Translations under genes and position numbers: made by a program | Shown here: one piece after another, positions 8,177 through 16,521 of the stretch | Position numbering within the stretch: the stretch's first letter is position 1 | How the letters are laid out: every line of letters starts with the position of its first letter | Source of the DNA: Phenylobacterium sp. | GTDB lineage: Bacteria; Pseudomonadota; Alphaproteobacteria; Caulobacterales; Caulobacteraceae | DNA length: 64,000 bases | Reading direction: 5' to 3' | Assembly (NCBI GenBank): GCA_004799545.1 | Contig: SSMU01000014.1 | Coordinates: forward strand, 1-64,000 | The notes under the pieces: model-generated | The model's input: only the letters and a program-made list of their open reading frames with translations | Database searches by the model: none | Told to the model about the DNA's origin: nothing

Positions 8177-10330
8177 TCACCCGCTCCAGGGGCTGAGCGC
8201 GCCCCAGGCGGCGAGCAGCAGGGAGAAGCCGAGGTAGATCGCCACAGTCACCGTGAAGGAGGCCTTGCGCAGGTAGCTCCAGGAATCCACCCGCCGGCCG
8301 CCGCTCCAGACCGCGGGCAGGGCGACGATGGTGACGATGGTCAGCGCGCCGGCCACCAGGGCGCAGGCCGAGGCCAGGAGGATCAGCGGGCCCGGCCAGC
8401 CGTACATCACCCAGGTGATGTCCGAGAGGGCGTTCATCAGGAAGACGCCGAACAGCAGGGTGGCGACGAGCCACAACCCCGCTTGGATGTTCTGCACGAG
8501 GCCGGCGCGGCCCTGGGTCGTGCTTTCGCGCAGGTCGCGGCGGTTGCGCACCGCCAGGCCGACCAGGGTGGCGACCGCGGCGAGCACGCTCAGCAGGTCG
8601 AACACGGCGAGGGTCACCGGAGACTTCCAGGCCGGGATCCGCTCATAGAGCATCGAGCCGTCGCTGGGCAGCATGGCGGTGGCGCGGCCATCCTTCATCA
8701 GGAAGGCGATGCGGCTGTCGTCCTGCACGCCGATGAACTGGCCGTTCTCCACCGGACCGTCCGGCGTCCAGACGCTGGAGCCCACGGCGTCGGAGAGCAC
8801 CAGCCGCCCCTCAGGCGTGACGCTGACCTTCAGGCCCGCCCGGGCGAGCCGGATGACGAACCCCTCCAGGCCGGAATAGGGCCTGCGCGTCGACACATAG
8901 CGGCCGGCGAAGGCCTTGGCCTGCTGCACGAGGTCCGGCGAGCCGGGGCGCGGGAAGGTTTCCGGCTTGCCGTAGAACTGCCGAACCACGGTCGGCACGA
9001 AGCGGGTGACCAGCGGCGAGCCGTTCTCTGTGTTGGTGGAGATGAAGACGCCGAGGTTGAGGTCAGGCACCACGGCCATCTCGGTGAAGAAGGACATCGT
9101 CCCGCCGGCGTGGCTGTAGCCCTTGTGGCCGCCGGGCAGGGACCAGACGATGAAACCGTGCGCCCAGCCGTTGACGCCGGGCGGCGTCGGCCGGATCGGC
9201 GTGCGGAAGGCGCTCGCGGCCTGCGGTCCGAAGATGGTCACCCCGTCCAGCGTGCCGTTGCCCAGGAGGGCCAGCATGTAGCGGCCCATGTCGCCGGCGG
9301 TGGAGGAGCCGGCGCCGGCCGGGGCGACCTGCTCGAGGTATTCGAAGCTGCGGCGCTGGAAGCCGGCCGGGGTCCAGCGGAAGGCGTCCGAGACGTCGGC
9401 GGCCAACGCAGTGGGCATGGCGCCTGGCATGCCCAGCTTGCCCGGATGCGGCTCGCGGAAGGTGGTGTGGGTGAGCCGCAGGGGGGCCAGGATGTCGTCT
9501 TCGATCAGCCGCTCGTACGGCTTGCCCGAGGTCCAGGCCGCGGCCTCCCCAGCCAGGGCCGCGCCATAGTTGGAGTAGCTGGAGACAAAGCCCGGCGGCC
9601 GCACGCGCTTGGGCCGCTCCTGGCGCAGGTAGACCTCCAGCGGCCGCACCCGGTCGAAGTTGTCCTCGAACAGCTGGCCGAGCACCCGGTCCTCGAAGCC
9701 CGACGAATGGTCCATCAGGTTGATGACCCGGATCGGGTTGTCGAAGCCCTGGTCCTTCACCTGCACCTTTTCCGGCAGATAGAGGTTCACCGGCTGGTCG
9801 AGGCGCATGCGGCCGGCCTCGACCTCCTTCATCACTGCGATCCAGGTGAAGGTCTTGGAGACCGAGCCGATGCGGAACAGGGTGCGGTCCGGGTCGACCG
9901 GCCGCTCGGGACTGAAGCTCGCGAAGCCATAGCCCTTCTTCAGGATCACCTGGCCGTTCTGCACGACGCTGACGGTGACGCCGGCGATGTGCTCGCGCTG
10001 CATGGCGTCCTTCACCACCCCGTCGACGAAGGCCTCCAACTCGGCGGGCGGTATGGGCTGGCCAGCGCCCAGCTTGGCGCCCGGCGCGACGAACGGCGCC
10101 ATTTCGGCCTCGGCGGGCTTCGCCGCCGTTGCGCTCGCAGGCGCGGGCAGCTTCGGCTTGGCGACCGCCGGCTTGGGTTTGAGCTTGGTGTAGGGGATCG
10201 GCGCCGCAGGCGATGTCGCGGGCGGCGCTGTGCTGTTGGTCGACGGTTCATCCTGCGCGCCGGCCAGGCCGGGGACGGTGAGGAGCAGGGCGAAGGCGGC
10301 GACCGCCGCGCGCAGGTTGAAGCGTGTCAC
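8177..10330 (-). CDS. Exported serine hydrolase of the beta-lactamase/PBP fold with a four-helix membrane tail
   Basis: With the GTG at 10330 as start the product has 717 residues and begins MTRFNLRAAVAAFALLL, a clean signal peptide ending near AGAQ; an upstream ATG at 10396 would add 22 non-signal residues. A proline/alanine-rich linker follows, then a class C beta-lactamase-type domain (about 95-450) with SVSK at 156-159 as the SxxK nucleophile motif and YSN as the YxN motif. The C-terminal 150 residues hold four transmembrane segments. Such proteins are usually D-amino-acid or ester hydrolases rather than resistance enzymes. The substrate is not predictable. The gene stops about 110 bp upstream of fliF. 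Confidence 0.85.
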   Translation of the reverse strand: MTRFNLRAAVAAFALLLTVPGLAGAQDEPSTNSTAPPATSPAAPIPYTKLKPKPAVAKPKLPAPASATAAKPAEAEMAPFVAPGAKLGAGQPIPPAELEAFVDGVVKDAMQREHIAGVTVSVVQNGQVILKKGYGFASFSPERPVDPDRTLFRIGSVSKTFTWIAVMKEVEAGRMRLDQPVNLYLPEKVQVKDQGFDNPIRVINLMDHSSGFEDRVLGQLFEDNFDRVRPLEVYLRQERPKRVRPPGFVSSYSNYGAALAGEAAAWTSGKPYERLIEDDILAPLRLTHTTFREPHPGKLGMPGAMPTALAADVSDAFRWTPAGFQRRSFEYLEQVAPAGAGSSTAGDMGRYMLALLGNGTLDGVTIFGPQAASAFRTPIRPTPPGVNGWAHGFIVWSLPGGHKGYSHAGGTMSFFTEMAVVPDLNLGVFISTNTENGSPLVTRFVPTVVRQFYGKPETFPRPGSPDLVQQAKAFAGRYVSTRRPYSGLEGFVIRLARAGLKVSVTPEGRLVLSDAVGSSVWTPDGPVENGQFIGVQDDSRIAFLMKDGRATAMLPSDGSMLYERIPAWKSPVTLAVFDLLSVLAAVATLVGLAVRNRRDLRESTTQGRAGLVQNIQAGLWLVATLLFGVFLMNALSDITWVMYGWPGPLILLASACALVAGALTIVTIVALPAVWSGGRRVDSWSYLRKASFTVTVAIYLGFSLLLAAWGALSPWSG

Positions 10331-10420
10331 GACCCGGCCGACCCTCACCTGAACAAGCACCGACCTCGGTTGTAGAACGGGCTCTGAGTCCTTCAAAGTA
10401 CGCGCGCTGCGCGGGCCGGC

Positions 10421-11194
10421 CTAGCCGGTGAAGGCGAGCAGCGGCAGGATCGGCTTGAGGCCCCCGCCGATGAACAGCTGCGGCTCCGACGGCGGCTTCA
10501 TCCCGGTGTCGATCTCCTTCTTGGCGACGCAGGCCTGCACCGTGCGGCCGAGGCCCGGGAAGTCGTGCGCCCCCTTGATGGACTGCAGGAAGCAGTCGTC
10601 GAAATAGGGGTACTTGTCCTCCTCGCCGCAGCCGAAGGAGGTGCGGTCGGGCCGGGCGGCGGTGAGGATCATCCGGTTGCTGCGGGCCAGCTGCGGCACG
10701 TAGACGCCGGAGAAGCAGGCCGAGATCACCACCACGGTCGGCTTCGCGCCGCAGGTTTTGTCCAGCAGGGCGTCGAGCACGCCGGGCGGCAGGATCTGCT
10801 GGTCGACGATCGCCCCGTCCGGCGAGCCGTGGGAGCTCAGGTAGAACAGGCAGCCGCCGGGCGCCTTGCCGGTCAGCTGGACCATGTCGTCATAGATGGT
10901 CTGGACGTCGGTCTTTTCCGGCCGGGTGTCCTTGTAGCGCTCCGGCCGCACCGAATACTGGCGCAGGTTGGCGGCCTGGAAGCCGGCGTGCTCAAGGGCG
11001 GCGGAGACGTCGCGGCGGGCGTTGTCGAAGGCCTCCGAGGGCCCGCCGGAGTGGGCGTGCCAGTCGCCGGCGACGACGACCGCGGCCCAGTCGTCGAACG
11101 GGGTGGCCGCGGCGGCCGGCCCTGCCAGGGTGGAGAGGCCCGCCAGGCCGAGGATCAGTTCCCAGACGAGCGCAGCCAGCCCCCGGGCGCGCAT
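10421..11194 (-). CDS. Secreted C13 (legumain-like) cysteine peptidase family protein
   Basis: This 257-residue protein starts with a signal peptide (cleavage near AGPAAAA, about residue 30). The C13/caspase-fold catalytic motifs are present: FYLSSHGSPDG with His122 and VVVISACFSGVY with Cys160, each after a hydrophobic strand as in clan CD peptidases. The initial strand WAAVVVAGDWHAHSGGPSEAFDNAR also fits. Bacterial C13 proteins are poorly characterised; targets are unknown. The gene stands two bases after the start of no other gene but directly downstream of the thioesterase on the same strand (one-base gap), so co-transcription is likely. Confidence 0.8.
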   Translation of the reverse strand: MRARGLAALVWELILGLAGLSTLAGPAAAATPFDDWAAVVVAGDWHAHSGGPSEAFDNARRDVSAALEHAGFQAANLRQYSVRPERYKDTRPEKTDVQTIYDDMVQLTGKAPGGCLFYLSSHGSPDGAIVDQQILPPGVLDALLDKTCGAKPTVVVISACFSGVYVPQLARSNRMILTAARPDRTSFGCGEEDKYPYFDDCFLQSIKGAHDFPGLGRTVQACVAKKEIDTGMKPPSEPQLFIGGGLKPILPLLAFTG

Positions 11195-11195
11195 C

Positions 11196-11678
11196 CTATT
11201 TGGCCTTGTAGCTGGTGAACGGGGTGGGGATGGCCGTGCCGGTGGCCTTGGCCAGCACCCGGCCCTCCGGATCGGTGAGCTCGCCCTCGGTGAAGGCGAC
11301 CCGGCTACCCCAGCGGACCACCCTGCCGACGCCGCGGATCTTCCCCGGCTGGCCCGGACGGAAGAACGTGGTCTTCATCTCGGCGGTCGGCGCCACGTGG
11401 GTCATCCCCGAGGCCACCATGCAGGCGACGCTCATGCACTCGTCGAGCATGGCGCAGAGGTAGCCGCCCTGGATCTGCTTCATCGGGTTGAGGAGCAGCT
11501 CGGCCTTGGCCTCGAACTCCACCTCGACGGACTTTTCCGACTGGCTGACCGCCACGATCCGGAAGCCCAGGGTCTGGGAGCCGGTGGGCTGGTTCTTGGT
11601 GCGCAGGAAGCGCTGCAGGATGGCCTCGTCGGTCAGAGGCTCGGCTTCGGCGTCGACCTTTGCGTCCTCCGGCATCAC
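11196..11678 (-). CDS. PaaI/hotdog-fold thioesterase family protein
   Basis: A 160-residue hotdog protein. The central helix segment MKQIQGGYLCAMLDECMSVACMVASG corresponds to the conserved xxQGGxxxxLxDxxxxxA motif of PaaI-type acyl-CoA thioesterases, followed by the TAEMKTTFFRPGQPGKIRGVGRVVRWGSRVAFTEGEL strands. The substrate acyl-CoA is unknown. Its ATG overlaps the stop of sspB by four bases (ATGA), so it is translated from the sspB message. Confidence 0.85.
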   Translation of the reverse strand: MMPEDAKVDAEAEPLTDEAILQRFLRTKNQPTGSQTLGFRIVAVSQSEKSVEVEFEAKAELLLNPMKQIQGGYLCAMLDECMSVACMVASGMTHVAPTAEMKTTFFRPGQPGKIRGVGRVVRWGSRVAFTEGELTDPEGRVLAKATGTAIPTPFTSYKAK

Positions 11679-12163
11679 TTCTTCCGGAACTGGTCGAGGG
11701 AGACGATCTTCGACCCATCCTCGCCGGTGGGCGCGTCCGGCGCGGCCTCATTCGGCTCGGGGGCGGGTTCCACGGCGCCAGGCGGGGCGGGCGGCGGCGC
11801 CTCGAACTGCAGCAGGAACTGCACCGAGGGATCGTAGAAGCGGGTCACCGCCCCGTAGGGCACCGAGAGCCGCTTGGGCTGGCCGGAGAACTGCAGGGTC
11901 ACCGAGAAGAAGGTCTCGCCGGGCGCCAGGTCCCAGTACTGGTGCTGCAGGACGATGGTCATCTCGTCCGGATACTTCGACAGCAGGTCATTGGGGCCCG
12001 AGACGCCGGGCGCGTCGGTCTTGAAGGTGATGTAGAAATGATGCGCGCCGGGCAGGCCTTCGGTCGCCGCGCGCTTGAGCGCGGACCTCACCACCCCGCG
12101 CAGGGCCTCCTGGGCCATGGCGTCGTAGTGCATCAGGTCCTGGGCCGGCGGGTCCTGGGCCAA
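11675..12163 (-). CDS. sspB: SspB, ClpXP adaptor for ssrA-tagged proteins (alpha type)
   Basis: SspB tethers ssrA-tagged peptides to ClpXP. The conserved core (ALRGVVRSALKRAA, then HHFYITFKTDAPGVSGP, LLSKYPDEMTIVLQHQYWDL, RLSVPYGAVTRFYDPSVQF) is that of alphaproteobacterial SspB; a proline/acid-rich linker leads to the short C-terminal tail (IVSLDQFRKK) that in this family binds the ClpX N-domain. I chose the TTG at 12163 as start because GGGAG lies six bases before it and the family begins just ahead of the DLMxYxAMAQ segment; an open frame continues further upstream. The tmRNA gene that encodes the tag lies directly upstream on the same strand. Confidence 0.93.
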   Translation of the reverse strand: MAQDPPAQDLMHYDAMAQEALRGVVRSALKRAATEGLPGAHHFYITFKTDAPGVSGPNDLLSKYPDEMTIVLQHQYWDLAPGETFFSVTLQFSGQPKRLSVPYGAVTRFYDPSVQFLLQFEAPPPAPPGAVEPAPEPNEAAPDAPTGEDGSKIVSLDQFRKK

Positions 12164-12244
12164 CGGAATCTCCCAACGGAACACGTCTTTGAAAGGTAGC
12201 GCCTGGGGCGCCGTAAGCAAGGCGCGTTCGCACTCGCAACGAAA

Positions 12245-12270
12245 GAAGGCGGCCCTCGCGGACCGCCTTC
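12245..12270 (-). terminator. Rho-independent terminator after ssrA
   Basis: On the minus strand an 11-bp stem (GAAGGCGGTCC with GGGCCGCCTTC, one G-U pair) closes a GCGA tetraloop and is followed by TTTC. It directly follows the coding piece of the tmRNA gene and lies before sspB, so it should end the tmRNA transcript and separate it from sspB. Confidence 0.8.
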
Positions 12271-12274
12271 CAAA

Positions 12275-12595
12275 TGGGTGGGGGAGTTCTGTTGCCAGGC
12301 CTCCCCCGAGCCCCGCCTTACGGTGCAACCCGCAAGGGCTTTAGGTCGAAGTCAGCGCGCGCTTACGCGGCGAGCCGAACTTCAGAAGCGAAGTTATCGT
12401 TCGCATCTATCAAAAAGACCCGAAACGGTGGGTCAGGCCGGGGGAAAGCAACGCCTTTACACGTCTGTCGATCCTGATCGGCCCCTCAGCTTCCCGGCGA
12501 TAACCCGGGGGAAGATTTGGTGGAGCCGCCGGGAATCGCACCCGGGTCCAGTCCGCTTATTGCGCGCGCGTTTATCCCCATAGTCGAGCGAACCC
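12275..12595 (-). ncRNA. ssrA: Two-piece (circularly permuted) tmRNA gene
   Basis: Reading the minus strand, the acceptor piece comes first: a T arm (CCGGG-TGCGATT-CCCGG) and an acceptor strand GGCTCC-A-CCA, with CCA at 12520-12518. After a spacer of about 32 nt the coding piece starts at 12485 with GGGGCC, which pairs with GGCTCC (one G-U). It carries the conserved GGATCGACAGACGTG segment. The tag reading frame at 12404-12363 translates ANDNFASEVRLAA followed by TAA; with the charged alanine the tag is AANDNFASEVRLAA. This permuted order is the alphaproteobacterial form. tmRNA rescues stalled ribosomes and marks the products for ClpXP. The outer ends (12275 and 12595) are estimates; tag and CCA positions are exact. 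Confidence 0.95.
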
Positions 12596-12614
12596 GACCT
12601 CACGAATATAGGCG

Positions 12615-13745
12615 TCAACCGTTAGGAATCAAAGAAGGTTCGGCCGCGCCCTTGAAGAAGGGCAGGGCCGGCAGGCGCTTCTGCAGCGGCAGGCTGAGCG
12701 TCACCGCCAGCGAGATGAAGGCCGGGTGGACCACCAGCACCTGGCCCAGGGCCGCGGCCACATAGCCCGGCCAGCGGCGGTCGGTGGTGCGCGCCAGATA
12801 GGTCGCGGTGGCCGGCGCGAACAGCGCCAGCTCGTAGTTCATCGCATAGGGCGAGATCAGGAAGGCGCCGCCGAACAGGGCGAGGATCCGGTCGGCCATG
12901 TCGGCGCCGCGCCGGAAGGTCCGCCATACCCAGAAGGCCGCGCCAGGGGCCAGCAGCAGGGCCCAGGTGCCGCTCTGATGGAACCAGACCAGGGCCGCAT
13001 AGGGGGTGATGGCGTTGGCGACCAGCAGGCGGGCGCCCGAGACCAGGCGCTCGAAGCGCGGCAGGGCGTCGAGCCACTCGAACCACGGCGTCAGGCCCCA
13101 GAGCGCCACGGAGACCGCGCAGAGCGCCAGGCCGGTGACGCCGGTGGCCACGATGGTCCGCCAGCGGCCCTCGGCGATCAGCGCCAGGGGCAGGAGCATG
13201 AGGAGCTGCGGCTTGACCGCCGCGGCCAGGCCGAACAGCACGCCGGCGGCGATCGGCCGCTCCTCGTTGATCACCAGGCCGGCCATGACCAGGCCGCCCA
13301 GCAGGAAGGTCACCTGGCCGCAGAAGGCGGCGAAGGCCACCCACGGGATGAGCACGAACCACTTGGGCGCGCCGGCCTTGACGCCCGACCAGGCGAAGAA
13401 CCCCGCTGTCAGCCCCGTCCAGATGGCGTAGCTGAAATTCCACGGGGCGAGCGCGAACGGGATGAAGAACAGCAGGGCCGAGGGCGGGTAGGCGTAGGGC
13501 CGCAGCCGGCCGAACCCCAGGGGCCAGTTCTGCAGCTCCGAGACATAGCGGAAGTCGTAGAGCCGGCCGATGTCGGTCACCGCCGCCTTGCCGCCGGCCC
13601 ACAGCCCGGCGAAGTCCACGCCGGCCGGCTGGACCTTCAGGAGTTGCAGGGTGGTCAGGCTCAGCACCGCAAAGACCACCAGCACCCCCAGCAGGATGGG
13701 GGAGGGCAGCCGGTCGCGCAGGGTTGCGGTGGTGAAACGAGTCAT
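12615..13745 (-). CDS. GT87/DUF2029-type polytopic membrane glycosyltransferase-like protein
   Basis: About 376 residues with roughly ten transmembrane segments. The early loop DFAGLWAGGKAAV...LYDFRYVSELQ and the YAYPPSALLFFIPFALAPW motif are typical of the GT87 family of polyprenyl-phosphate-sugar-dependent glycosyltransferases, which act on the periplasmic side of the inner membrane. The acidic residue in DFAGLW is the expected catalytic-site position. The acceptor is unknown. ATG at 13745 was taken as start; an in-frame ATG at 13763 would add six residues. The 3' end lies just ahead of the tmRNA gene, whose promoter therefore probably overlaps this coding end. Confidence 0.75.
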   Translation of the reverse strand: MTRFTTATLRDRLPSPILLGVLVVFAVLSLTTLQLLKVQPAGVDFAGLWAGGKAAVTDIGRLYDFRYVSELQNWPLGFGRLRPYAYPPSALLFFIPFALAPWNFSYAIWTGLTAGFFAWSGVKAGAPKWFVLIPWVAFAAFCGQVTFLLGGLVMAGLVINEERPIAAGVLFGLAAAVKPQLLMLLPLALIAEGRWRTIVATGVTGLALCAVSVALWGLTPWFEWLDALPRFERLVSGARLLVANAITPYAALVWFHQSGTWALLLAPGAAFWVWRTFRRGADMADRILALFGGAFLISPYAMNYELALFAPATATYLARTTDRRWPGYVAAALGQVLVVHPAFISLAVTLSLPLQKRLPALPFFKGAAEPSLIPNG

Positions 13746-13916
13746 GTGGGGGTTTAAACCCATACCCGCCGTGCGGTTGCAAGTGGCCTAACGTCGCTCA
13801 CGAAGCGCGGATCGACGCGGATTTTGCGTGAGCGGCCGCGCCGGCTTCGCCAGCGGGTTTTGCCGCCGCCCCTTATCCCGCTACGCTTCAGGCCTCGGTT
13901 TTCATTGAGGTTTTTG

Positions 13917-14507
13917 ATGTCCAACCTGCTCAACGCCATCCGCCCCCTCGCCTGGGATTTCCTACCGACTATCGCGTTCGCGATCCTCACGGCGCTGCAT
14001 GTGGACGTGCAAATAGCGACTGCCGCAGCTGTAGGCGCAGGTCTCCTGCAAGTGCTCGCGGTGAAGGCAATGAAGCGGCAGGTCGGCCTGCTGCAATGGG
14101 CGGGCCTGGGGCTGGCCGTGGTGTTCGGCGCGGTCAGCATCGCCACCAACGACCCGCGGTTCGTGATGTTCAAGCCGACGCTCATCTACGTCGCGATCGG
14201 CGTTGTGATGCTGAAGCGCGGCTGGATGCTTCGCTACGTGCCGGTGATCGCCCATGCCCACGGCGGCGACCTGATCGTGTTCTGGGGCTACGCCTGGGCG
14301 GCGCTGATGGCGCTGTCGGCCGGGCTGAATGCGGTGATCGCGATCTGGTTCACCAAGGACTGGCCGCTGTTCATCGCGGTCTTCCCGCTGGCCTCGAAGC
14401 TCGCCCTGTTCGCGGTGCAGTACGCCAGCATGCGCGTGATCGTGCGCGGCCGGATCATGGCCGAGATGGCGGCCCAGGCGGCGCAACCGCAGGCGCAGGC
14501 GGCGTGA
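13917..14507 (+). CDS. IspZ/YciB-family inner membrane protein
   Basis: A 196-residue protein with five or six transmembrane segments. The pattern matches the IspZ (septation protein A, YciB) family: an N-terminal DFLPTIAFAIL, a middle ATNDPRFVMFKPTLIYVAIGVVML resembling the HNDxFIKWKxTIIY segment of that family, and ALNAVIAIWFTKDWPLFIAVF (LNxxxAFxFSxxxWxNFK-like). The family is linked to cell-envelope and division integrity in enterobacteria. The start at 13917 follows GAGG with six bases between; the open frame reaches further upstream but that part is arginine/proline-rich and not conserved-looking. The 3' end overlaps the opposite-strand gene by 53 bp. Confidence 0.7.
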   Translation: MSNLLNAIRPLAWDFLPTIAFAILTALHVDVQIATAAAVGAGLLQVLAVKAMKRQVGLLQWAGLGLAVVFGAVSIATNDPRFVMFKPTLIYVAIGVVMLKRGWMLRYVPVIAHAHGGDLIVFWGYAWAALMALSAGLNAVIAIWFTKDWPLFIAVFPLASKLALFAVQYASMRVIVRGRIMAEMAAQAAQPQAQAA

Positions 14508-15405
14508 TGGGCGGCTCAGGCCGCGGCGCGGGTTCGGCCCCCGGCGGCTGGGCCCGGCCGTTGGGGTCGGGCCGCAGCGATCCGCCCTGGGCGATCAGGT
14601 CCTGGTAGGCCTTGCGGTCGAGGCCGTAGTTGATCCCGCCCGGATAGAGCACGTCGAAGCGCGGGTCGTGGCCGAGCGCGGCGCGCAGGGTGGGCTCCAG
14701 GGCGTCCGCTGCCTGGCCGATCTCCGCGTCCTGGCAGGCCCGGTGCAGCGAGCGCGACCGGCCCGGAACCAGCAGGATCACGTCGTAGCCGACGCCGTTG
14801 ACGCAGACGCCTTCGGTCGCCCCGCCTTCCTTCACCTGCACCATCCGCGGCGCCTGCCACATGGGATGGGTGCGAAGGGCCAGGAAGCCCGGGGCGGCGG
14901 CGGCCGGCAGCTCGGCGTCAAAGCCGATCCGGCGGCCGATGTCGGCCTCGCAGCAGGCGAGACCTGCGCGGGCTTCGACGAACGCCCGGCCATCGCGGCG
15001 CACCACCACCCGCACCACGCTCTGGCGGACGCTGGTGGCGGGCCGGACCCAGACCTCCAGGATCATCTCGCCGGGATAGAGGACCTCCCACTGCAGGGGC
15101 ATCAGCCCCCACAGGCGGTAGGTGGAGGCGTCGACGCCGTTGTCGATCCCGGCCAGCCGGTCGCCGCGCGGCAGGCGCCGCCCGCCGAGCGGGTCGGCGG
15201 CGTCGGAGGCCCGCGGCCAGGGATCGTCCCACCAGGTCTTCGGATCGGGCTCGGGGAAGGGCCAGACGTCGGCCTCGGCGGGCGTCAGGCTAGGCGGCGC
15301 GGCCGCCACCGGCGGATTGTTCGGAACGACGCGACGCGACAGCTGCGCCTGGGCGACGCCCGCGCCGGCCGAGGCCAGCAGGATCGAGAGCAGGATCCGG
15401 AGCAC
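14455..15405 (-). CDS. Secreted protein of unknown function with proline-rich tail
   Basis: I do not recognise a domain. The 316-residue product starts with a signal peptide (MLRILLSILLASAGAGVAQA). A tryptophan-rich stretch (VWPFPEPDPKTWWDDPWPRASD) follows, then a predicted beta-rich globular part with a CC pair (GLACCEADIG) and two further cysteines, and a proline/alanine tail (last 35 residues). Its last 53 bp overlap the end of the IspZ-like gene on the other strand; the tail may therefore be loosely constrained. It lies 52 bp after ilvH in the direction of transcription. Confidence 0.65.
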   Translation of the reverse strand: MLRILLSILLASAGAGVAQAQLSRRVVPNNPPVAAAPPSLTPAEADVWPFPEPDPKTWWDDPWPRASDAADPLGGRRLPRGDRLAGIDNGVDASTYRLWGLMPLQWEVLYPGEMILEVWVRPATSVRQSVVRVVVRRDGRAFVEARAGLACCEADIGRRIGFDAELPAAAAPGFLALRTHPMWQAPRMVQVKEGGATEGVCVNGVGYDVILLVPGRSRSLHRACQDAEIGQAADALEPTLRAALGHDPRFDVLYPGGINYGLDRKAYQDLIAQGGSLRPDPNGRAQPPGAEPAPRPEPPITPPAPAVAPPGPPSRP

Positions 15406-15457
15406 GTCTTGAAAGCGCGCAAGCCCGTGGCGCAGTTTCGTCGCCCCCCGCGGCTGG

Positions 15458-16006
15458 CTAGAGCGCCTCGACCCCGCGCTGGATGGACAGCACCCCGGTG
15501 CGCGACATCTCGACCAGGCCCAGCGGTCGCATCAGCTCGGTGAAGCGGTCGATCTTCGACGGCGCCCCGGTGAGTTCGAAGACGAAGCTCTCGTGGGTGG
15601 TGTCGATCACCTTGGCCCGGAAGATCTCCGAGACCCGCAGCGCCTCGACCCGCTCAGCCCCGGTCCCGCGCACCTTGACCAGCGCCAGTTCGCGCTCCAA
15701 CCCGTTGGGGTCGCGGCTGACGTCCTGGACGTGGCGCATGGAGACCATCTTCTGCAGCTGGGCCTCGATCTGGGCCAGCACCTGCAGGGTGCCGCGGGTG
15801 ACGATGGTGATCCGGCTGGTGTGGGCGTTGCGGTCGGTCTCGGCGACCGTCAGGCTTTCGATGTTGTAGCCGCGCGCCGCGAACAGCCCGACCACGCGGT
15901 GCAGCACCCCCGGCTCGTTGTCCACCAGGCAGGCGAAGGTCGCCAGGCTCTCGGCCTCCTCCTTGTGGGCGAGGTCGTAGACGGAGGCGGGCTGGGGGTC
16001 GGTCAT
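15458..16006 (-). CDS. ilvH: Acetolactate synthase small (regulatory) subunit
   Basis: The 182-residue protein has the N-terminal ACT domain of IlvH/IlvN (LATFACLVDNEPGVLHRVVGLFAARGYNIESLTVAETD) that binds valine for feedback control, and the C-terminal ALS_ss domain (RELALVKVRGTGAERVEALRVSEIFRAKVIDTTHESFVFELTG). It partners the large subunit encoded at 17576-19381. The usual direct neighbourhood is broken: 1.57 kb with three other genes lies between the two. It therefore needs its own promoter or read-through past the intervening region. Confidence 0.96.
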   Translation of the reverse strand: MTDPQPASVYDLAHKEEAESLATFACLVDNEPGVLHRVVGLFAARGYNIESLTVAETDRNAHTSRITIVTRGTLQVLAQIEAQLQKMVSMRHVQDVSRDPNGLERELALVKVRGTGAERVEALRVSEIFRAKVIDTTHESFVFELTGAPSKIDRFTELMRPLGLVEMSRTGVLSIQRGVEAL

Positions 16007-16101
16007 GATGCTCTAGCTTATAGGGCGCCGACGCAGGCTGCTGCCAGCACGGTGTCACAAGCCTCTCCTAGGGTGGCGGTCCCAAGAGGGAGACGGAAGT
16101 C

Positions 16102-16455
16102 ATGAGCACCAAGGATGTCGCCGAGGGTCTGGTCGCGCTGTGCCAGGCGGGCAAGTTCGGGGAGGCGGGCGAGACGTACTGGGCCGACGACGTGCGCAGC
16201 GTCGAGGCCATGGGCGACAACGCCGAGATCCAGGGCAAGGCCGCCGCCCGCGGCAAGGGCGAGTGGTGGGCGAACGCCCACGACGTCCATGGCGTCGAGG
16301 TGGCCGGCCCGTTCGTCAACGGCGACCAGTTCGTGGTCCGCTTCAAGATGGACGTGACCATCAAGGAGAGTGGCCAGCGGATCACCATGGACGAGATGGC
16401 GGTCTACACGGTCGACGACGACAAGATCGTCGAGGAACGCTTCTTCTACGGCTGA
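16102..16455 (+). CDS. SnoaL-like (NTF2-fold) small protein
   Basis: A 117-residue cytoplasmic NTF2-fold protein of the SnoaL-like kind: helix-rich start (KDVAEGLVALCQAGKFGEAGETYWADDVRSVE), the strand GPFVNGDQFVVRFKMDVTIKESGQRITMDEMAVYTVDDDKIVEERFFYG at the end. Members bind or turn over small hydrophobic ligands, but many have no known reaction and no catalytic residue can be assigned here. GGGAG and GGAAG precede the ATG. It is encoded on the opposite strand within the interval that separates ilvB from ilvH. Confidence 0.75.
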   Translation: MSTKDVAEGLVALCQAGKFGEAGETYWADDVRSVEAMGDNAEIQGKAAARGKGEWWANAHDVHGVEVAGPFVNGDQFVVRFKMDVTIKESGQRITMDEMAVYTVDDDKIVEERFFYG

Positions 16456-16521
16456 CGCGCCCTAGCTTGCGCAAGGCGCGCCGGTCGCCAACATTGCGGC
16501 GATGTCCTCCCTGCGCAGGCG

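Noticed and set aside
12164..12328. An upstream extension of sspB by 55 codons
   Set aside because: It runs through the ssrA terminator, is not family-like, and a good ribosome-binding site precedes the TTG at 12163.
13136..13154. A GTGACGCCGGTGGC stretch resembling the CRP-like palindrome
   Set aside because: The second half is TGGC instead of TCAC and it lies inside the GT87-type coding sequence.
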